DNA of 64,000 nucleotides, taken from assembly GCA_025435555.1 (NCBI GenBank), contig JAIWWG010000041.1, forward strand, positions 228,815 through 292,814, written 5' to 3'. Positions 59,001 through 64,000 of this stretch are shown one piece after another. The position numbers and the translations under genes are program-made. The stretch comes from Chytriomyces cf. hyalinus JEL632. Its lineage: Eukaryota > Chytridiomycota > Chytridiomycetes > Chytridiales > Chytriomycetaceae. Under the pieces are notes generated by a model that was not told the origin of the DNA, made no database searches, and was given only the letters and a program-made list of their open reading frames with translations. Every line of letters starts with the position of its first letter. Within the stretch, counting starts at the first letter, position 1.

Positions 59001-59710
59001 GTATTTTGCAGTTGTGAGGCGGCGAACATTCCAGCGTGCAAAGGACTTGGGATCGGTTTCGACCTCCAGAGGCACAGAGAACGTCATTGGCCGGTGATCA
59101 GAACCTCCAAGCAACTCACGTTCATGGAACTGTAAGGTTAAAGACTGGGAAGCTCGAGAGGATAACGTCCGGGATCCCACAACCACCACCAGACCACGAT
59201 GTCCATTTCCCAGACTCCGGGATTTGGAGCGCCAGTCCAGAGTTGGCCAGTTCCTGTTGCAGGTACGTCCCACGCGCATTTGTGAGTGAGTCGCCAGCAT
59301 CTGTCATCTGTGCATTGAGGTCACCAACCACAAGACAGTGCAGTGTAAAGCCCTCAGACAATGTTTCCGCCTTTTGAAGCATGTCCCCGAGGATCCGATT
59401 GTCAGCAGAAGGGGGGATGTAGGCAGTGATGATGATGAGGTCGCAGATTCGCATAGCACAGTAGAACCGGGGAGAGGGTGGGGGATGCAAATGCCAGGAT
59501 TCCTCCGAAATTGCGACATCATCCCACGATGTGGTCCATGTTTGTACTTGTGATATTAAATAGATGTGGTCGAAAGGGGATGGAGGAGGTGGGAGAGAGC
59601 CACGTTTCCACCAGTAACAAAAGGTCAACAGAATGCTCGGACTTGAATCTCAGGACTTCTTCAGCTTTGCCAGACAGCCCGTTGAGATTCGAAAATGCGA
59701 TTTTGATCAT
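56066..59710 (-). pseudogene. LINE ORF2: endonuclease and reverse transcriptase, broken
   Basis: Starts MIKIAFSNLNGLSGKAEEVLRF with LLLVETWL (endonuclease motifs N and E), then in other frames DLIIITAYIPPS, CLVVGDLNAQMTD and LLGGSDHRPMTF (GDxN and SDH motifs). The reverse transcriptase has LPLGKATGSDGIPAELIK, NYRPIALTCTLRRLYEWLL, FQGGFRPGRSSLDQ, a motif A reading LLGIKAAYDEVD where the family has D for G, and LLFADDTSLVG (FADD box). An in-frame TGA (57654-57656) interrupts before GATFSPLLFN. Further frame changes lie in the endonuclease part (59.5-59.1 kb) and around 56.9-57.2 kb. The end has CxxC-rich segments (CLKCADILTRSYAADC). A 58.55-59.0 kb stretch contains an imperfect duplication, period about 250 bp. 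Confidence 0.85.
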
Positions 59711-61948
59711 TCTTGGTCGGCGGCATCAGCCGCAGAACCAAGATCCAGATTGGGTGCCAACATGGAGATATTGCCTTGACTATTGACAAACTTGGGTGAG
59801 GCTGGTACAGGGGTGGGGGGCACAAAATCGGTTAGCGACAGTGTGGCTGGAGCAGCAAAGCGTGCAAATGCGCTATGGTGGGGGCGTGGGGGCGCAATGA
59901 GAGAGTCCGACGGGGAGGCACGGATGGTTTCAAACACTTTCTGTGTGGCTTCCTTGAGTGACTGTGGGGCTCTGGCAAGGATGGCAGCACGGAGATTGAC
60001 AGTGCGGGCGGCTTTGCAGAGTACAGCAAGGCGTTTGGCAGCCTGTTCCTGTTGGGTGGGTTCAAGAGACTTGCCATCAATGTCGAAAGCAAGGGGGTTG
60101 AAGGTGGCAGTGAGGACTTGTTGACCGCGCTCTATAAGAACTTTCGCAACATCCACAACCACATCAGTTGGACAGTACAGCTCAATGATAGAGTTACCAA
60201 TAGATGAGGTGAGAGCCACATTGTGACGCACGCCCATCTGTCCCACAAACACGTCAATCAGGTGTTTACGGTCCTGTAGGGAGCATGCACGGAGTTGACG
60301 GCTACTGTGAAGCTCGACACGGAGGATGGCAAAGTCCTTTGGTTCGGGGACAGCCTTTGCCATCCTGAGAGCCTTCTTTTGACGTAGGCGGTGGACCGAT
60401 TCATCATACTGCTGCTGAGTCTGTGGCGCACGTTGGCGTGGTTCATGAGGTGGTGAGGGGGCACGGCGCGCTCCATTGCAGGCAACAGTGTTTGGTTTTG
60501 AACTTGGGCTGATAAGTATTTATTATCTTAAGGGTGAATCACAACACATCAAAACAGCTCTCCTTATATACATTTTTGTCTCCCATAAAATCTAATTAGG
60601 CTTTCTTCAATTTCACTTCTCAGCCACCTTTTTTTCCATTTCATTTGTCATAATTGAGATTTTCAGTCAGAAAAGTCATTATGGATGTGAAATCACTCAT
60701 TTGTCATTTTCCAGTTTGAAATTGCTGAAAAAGTGAGTCATATGTATTGAGGTTGGTGGAATGGTGAGGTGCAGGACTCTTCTTTATCTGCAGTAGAGAA
60801 TAAGAGATGAATCGGGGAGAATTAACCTTTATTGAAGTAAACAGTACTCCATCACTTGAGACTGATATTCAACAAACAGTGGTCCAGGTGGTTTCAGCAG
60901 CCTGGGGAGAAGGGTTTTCAACAGTAATAGTAATGTGGTCAGTTGTTGGTGGGGCAGGGGCAGCACCTGGGACAATGTGACCTCCAGGTCCAGATCGACC
61001 TCTACGGCCTCCACGACCGCTCCTATTCAGGTTTCGGGCCTGGGGCTGTGTGGGCGCAGTCTGGGGGACACCAGGGATGGCTGCTGCAGTTGCTGGGGTG
61101 ACTTGCTGGCTGATGGATGCCATGAAGGCAGCTGCTGTGCTTGGTGGCTGAACCACATTTGCTGAACCTGGTGGCTGAGCCACCCCAGCTGAACCTTGCT
61201 GCAACAACATGACCAGCTGGGTCACCAGCGCAGTGAGGGACTGCATCTGACTATGGAGAGATGCTGTGGCTGCTTCTGCGGCCTCTGCACGCTCCTGCCA
61301 GTTGGGGGGGGGGGGGGTGTTCGGATGATTTGAAATGCGGTTTGACTGCATTCCAGGGGCTGCTGCGGTGGACAACAGTGGCTGCACAGGGCCAACGAAG
61401 GTGAAGGCACTCTGTGGAGGGCCTGCAGGGACAGACTGAGCTGTGGGGGAGGTTTGGACAGCTGGGACATTGTTGGTTGTGGTGGTGGTGGTTGAGGGTT
61501 GCTCAGGGGAGCAACCAACAGCAGCTGCTGCAAAGGACAGGGTCTGCTGGACCTTGCGGCTCGTTGGAGCAGTAGATGGGGAGTCGGAGGCTGCAGAGGC
61601 AGCATCTGTCTCCGAGTTTTTGCGACAATGCTTCGAGGCACCTGTGGTGGCAGCAACTGGGACCAGCTTACCATGGGCCTTCTCCCACTCGGCCAGGAGG
61701 TCTGCTGAAGTCGAGCCTCCAGCACGCAGCGCCGCATCGAGCCTGCACCGCTTGTTGCACGTAGTGCATCGGATCTGGATGTACTGGAACCCATACTGGT
61801 TCGGGGCACCCCCAACACCGTTGCTCTTCATGGCATTAGACCTGCATGCCACAACCGGATATCGGGCCTTCTTCCCAATGCGTTTTGCTATGTTTGACTC
61901 CAGGATCGCAAACGGATGTTTGTTGGACATGACCAAGGACATTTCCAA
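59707..61948 (-). pseudogene. LINE ORF1, split by an insertion
   Basis: Begins MEMSLVMSNKHPFAIL, has a single CxxC pair (IRCTTCNKRC) and long P/T/A/Q-rich stretches, then a helical part and an RG-rich stretch (NRSGRGGRRGRSGPGG). It stops after TTWTTV at the insertion near 60880 and resumes in the same frame at ACNGARRAPSPPHEPRQ, followed by MAKAVPEPKDFAIL and a C-terminal half rich in helices. The stop (TGA at 59707-59709) overlaps the ORF2 start as ATGA. A 12-base G run near 61306-61318 codes for prolines. Its job would be RNA binding (gag-like). Confidence 0.75.
60491..60874. mobile_element. 384-bp non-coding insertion inside LINE ORF1
   Basis: The LINE ORF1 frame breaks on one side and resumes in frame on the other. 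The 7-bp sequence aacagtg is present at both borders (60484-60490 and 60875-60881), a target-site duplication. An inverted second copy of the element starts at 63361 exactly where this one ends (gttgaatatc), which confirms the border. No reading frame; probably a MITE-like or other non-autonomous element. Confidence 0.75.
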
Positions 61949-61983
61949 GAAAGTTTTTTTTTCCTAAAAGTTACGACCTAACC

Positions 61984-63018
61984 CATGTACTCAAATAAAA
62001 GAGACTTCTCAACTCTAAATACATGAGCAGATCATAAACTGGTCAAAACAAACCAAACACACATTTTCAACTGAGACTCCCCACCAAGTCATCAGAAGAC
62101 ATCCAGAGACTATACAGTACACCGCCCAACCCCTACTAAGGGACAACTGCAGGCTACAACCTAATATTGGCAGAAGATACACCAGTACATAGCTTGTGTA
62201 GTTGGAGCATAATGGAAGCCAGGACAGTCATTACTTGAAGACCTAAGAATTGCAAACATGCAATGATTGTGTTAGTACAACATCGAGGCAATGACAAGCT
62301 GGCCAGCATACCATCACTTGGTCTCTCACTGTCACTGCCTACTCAGCTGTTGACAATGGCAGAGCACTGGAGACTATGTCATATGCACTTTGGATGTTGG
62401 GAGGATAGTTTTCTGGTCACACCTAAAAGTTTCACACTGGTAATGTTTCCAATGCCTTTTGGGGAATCATCGGATTTGTTTCAGGAATTTTCTTCCAAGT
62501 GAATGAAAAACTGGAAACAGATACCATTTCCTTTCTGTGAGCATGAACAATAACATCTAGAACATTCTATTCACATGGGTATAAATAGTGGAGTGTATTT
62601 AAGGCAAAATAAACAATCTTTCTGAGACACAACTTATCACTGTAGCAAGATCCTCAAGTTACACCATTTGTATTGGCTCAGTTGAAAATGTGTGTTTGGT
62701 TTGTTTCGACCAGTCTATGATCTCCTTACTTTTGTGTGCAATAAAGCTTCTTGGGGTCTTGGTGCATGCCTTATAACTTCTCACATGGCAGTGGTGATTC
62801 ACTGTAGATGACACCTGAGTGCTCTTAAGGCTTTGGTTACCTTACAATGTGATTGATGGTGTGTTACTGTCCCTGTGGTAAGACTTTATGTTACACTGAG
62901 TACGTTGAATGTGTTTCTATGTTGTGTAAAGAGATTGTCAGACTTCTAACTTCTCAGGGTCTGAGTCTCATACCTTCATGTATTTAGAGTTGAGAAGTCT
63001 CCTTTATTTGAGTACATG
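61984..63018. repeat. Fold-back element of about 1 kb with 43-bp terminal inverted repeats
   Basis: 61984-62026 (catgtactcaaataaaagag...) is nearly the reverse complement of 62976-63018. A second inverted pair lies inside: 62027-62075 against 62677-62725. The interval 62726-62975 lies between the inner and outer right arms and belongs to the same family as the left repeat at 55431. No coding frame of note; the 61949-64000 stretch otherwise holds no gene. Confidence 0.7.
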
Positions 63019-63040
63019 AGGGAACCAGTGGTCCACCTTG
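62739..63040 (-). repeat. Right copy of the 300-bp inverted repeat
   Basis: Reverse-complement partner of 55431-55733. Part of it is also the right arm of the fold-back element, so the same family was copied or inserted several times in this interval. Confidence 0.8.
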
Positions 63041-63495
63041 ACCATGGTCCAGAACAGAGGACAGGTCTGGAGCAGCAACTGCAGAAGGAGTAGGAGTAGA
63101 GAACGGTTGCTTATCACTGTAGTTCCCAGCCAAACGACTAACACAAGGCAATATCTCTATATCCAATGTGTGTTTCAAGTGCTGGGGATACTGTTGGCAT
63201 TGTCTTGAACCTTGACTGAACCTTAATCTGCTGATTCACTACAAATTTCCATTAACACAAACAAAGTAAATCAAACTAACTTCTAGAACACGTGAAACTA
63301 ACTGAAAACATCAATGACATCAAAACAAAGAACGGAAACACTGCCTCAGCCATCCCAAGTGTTGAATATCCGTCTCAAGTGATGGAGCACTGTTTACTTC
63401 AATAAAGGTTAATTCTCCCTGATTCATCTCTTATTCTCTAATGCAGATAAAGAAGAGTCCTGCACCTCACCATTCCACCAACCTCAATACATATG

Positions 63496-63986
63496 GGCAT
63501 GAATTATGACATTGAGTAGGGTAAATGTCTAGTAGATAACAAGGAATGAATACATGAATCCTTGTGTTCTATAAAGGGTGCAGACTTGTAGATGATGATA
63601 GCTTATTCCACTACATGATTTCAACTATTCTTGCTCTGAACAAGCATAAACATGGTTGGAAAGCAAATGTATGGAATTTATATGATTCTGGCATAGCTGT
63701 TAAGGTTCGCGACCACAGACCCACAGGTCACTGGTTCAACCCACTGCTGCCAACTCCATCCAGCTATCTTCTGATCTTTATAGAGAAATAAGCAGAAGAA
63801 GAGGAAATAGAAATCAACTTAGACAAGTATTCTATTACCACTTTTGTATGACTAATCTGTCAAGCCAGTCAAGCAATTAATCAATAACCTTACCCACTGT
63901 GGGGATATTGATTATAATTGACAAGCCTTTGCTGTCAGCCCAGTTCTGATTAATGAATCAGCCTGAAAACTGATTTGTGAGCAATG
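63496..63986. mobile_element. 491-bp nested insertion containing a tRNA-like segment
   Basis: This block has no counterpart in the first copy of the host element and is therefore a later insertion. A 3-bp match (atg) at both ends may be the target duplication. Inside lies a tRNA-like stretch (63689-63752). A short frame ending in a stop near 63791 is not credible as a gene. Confidence 0.5.
63689..63752 (+). other. tRNA-like segment (SINE head or tRNA relic)
   Basis: The segment has an A-box-like tagctgttaagg and a B-box-like ggttcaaccc at proper spacing, and its ends (tggca...tgcca) can pair as a short acceptor stem. The anticodon arm is imperfect (gacc...ggtc with an 11-base loop). A tRNA-derived SINE head is more likely than a working tRNA. 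Confidence 0.35.
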
Positions 63987-64000
63987 ACTCACTTTTTCAG

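Larger units (their letters stand above)
56066..61948 (-). mobile_element. Decayed LINE-type (non-LTR) retrotransposon, two ORFs
   Basis: Minus-strand element with ORF1 (61948 to 59707) and ORF2 (59710 to about 56066), about 5.9 kb including an insertion of 384 bp. ORF2 encodes an AP-type endonuclease, then a reverse transcriptase, then cysteine-rich ends, the order found in LINEs such as the jockey/I/Tad groups. No LTRs or clear poly-A tail were found. Frameshifts, a nonsense codon and a lost catalytic residue show that it is dead. Confidence 0.88.
63361..64000. repeat. Second, inverted copy of the ORF1-insertion element, itself interrupted
   Basis: 63361-63495 matches the reverse complement of 60739-60873 (for example ctcaagtgatgga and ggttaattctcc). 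Similarity stops at atatg (63495) and resumes at about 63987 with actcactttttcag, exactly where the first copy continues. The copy is cut by the window end. Confidence 0.75.

Noticed and set aside
63564-63791. 75-codon frame in the terminal repeat region
   Set aside because: It runs through the tRNA-like segment inside a repeat insertion and has no protein-like features.
1-64000. Telomere repeats, rRNA genes, intact tRNA genes, viral genes
   Set aside because: I saw no TTAGGG-type arrays, no rRNA-like sequence, no complete tRNA cloverleaf and no viral replication genes other than the LINE.

Overview
This is a eukaryotic nuclear window. Genes are split by many short GT-AG introns (about 40 to 100 nt), lie on both strands and are packed tightly, often head to head with less than 100 bp between start codons. 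Together with fungal-type families (TOM1/HUWE1 HECT ligase, fungal-type NDUFA1, DUF5102-like clathrin accessory protein, fungal PIG-Q/GPI1) this suggests an early-diverging, probably chytrid-like fungus. The taxonomic call is inference.

From 1 to about 49 kb the window is gene-dense and looks intact. In order: a truncated Rab GTPase, a giant TOM1/HUWE1-type HECT ubiquitin ligase, a PRP38 splicing factor facing an NDUFA1-like complex I subunit, an unresolved 1.5-kb stretch, a TMEM198-like protein, a large secreted alpha/beta hydrolase, an aftiphilin/DUF5102-like protein, a transcription-type cyclin, a SNF2/STH1 remodeller with QLQ, HSA and bromodomain parts, a GH3-family acyl-amido synthetase, a WD40 plus CCCH-finger protein, an ABCD4-like half transporter, PIG-Q/GPI1, cobalamin synthase (CobS) and cobinamide kinase/guanylyltransferase (CobU) sharing a 92-bp divergent promoter, a secreted GPI-anchored BtuF/CBA1-like protein, an F-box-like protein, a type II membrane protein with a DUF4097-like beta-repeat region and a PH-like protein.

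The most striking feature is between 35 and 45 kb. Four genes there fit corrinoid use: surface capture (CBA1/BtuF-like), organellar membrane passage (ABCD4-like), and the last steps of nucleotide-loop assembly (CobU, then CobS). Both Cob genes carry introns and sit among ordinary eukaryotic genes, so bacterial contamination does not explain them. I propose this as a fungal vitamin B12/cobinamide acquisition and remodelling cluster.

From about 49 kb onward the character changes: a 211-bp tandem repeat, decayed pseudogenes (an RA-domain gene, a DEAD-box helicase, a P-loop fragment), one unrecognised multi-exon gene of about 900 codons, then 8.6 kb of nested repeats. The repeats include a decayed two-ORF LINE retrotransposon on the minus strand, an insertion inside its ORF1 with a 7-bp target duplication, long inverted repeats 7 kb apart, a fold-back element of about 1 kb and a tRNA-like (SINE-like) segment. 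I saw no intact tRNA, rRNA or CRISPR.
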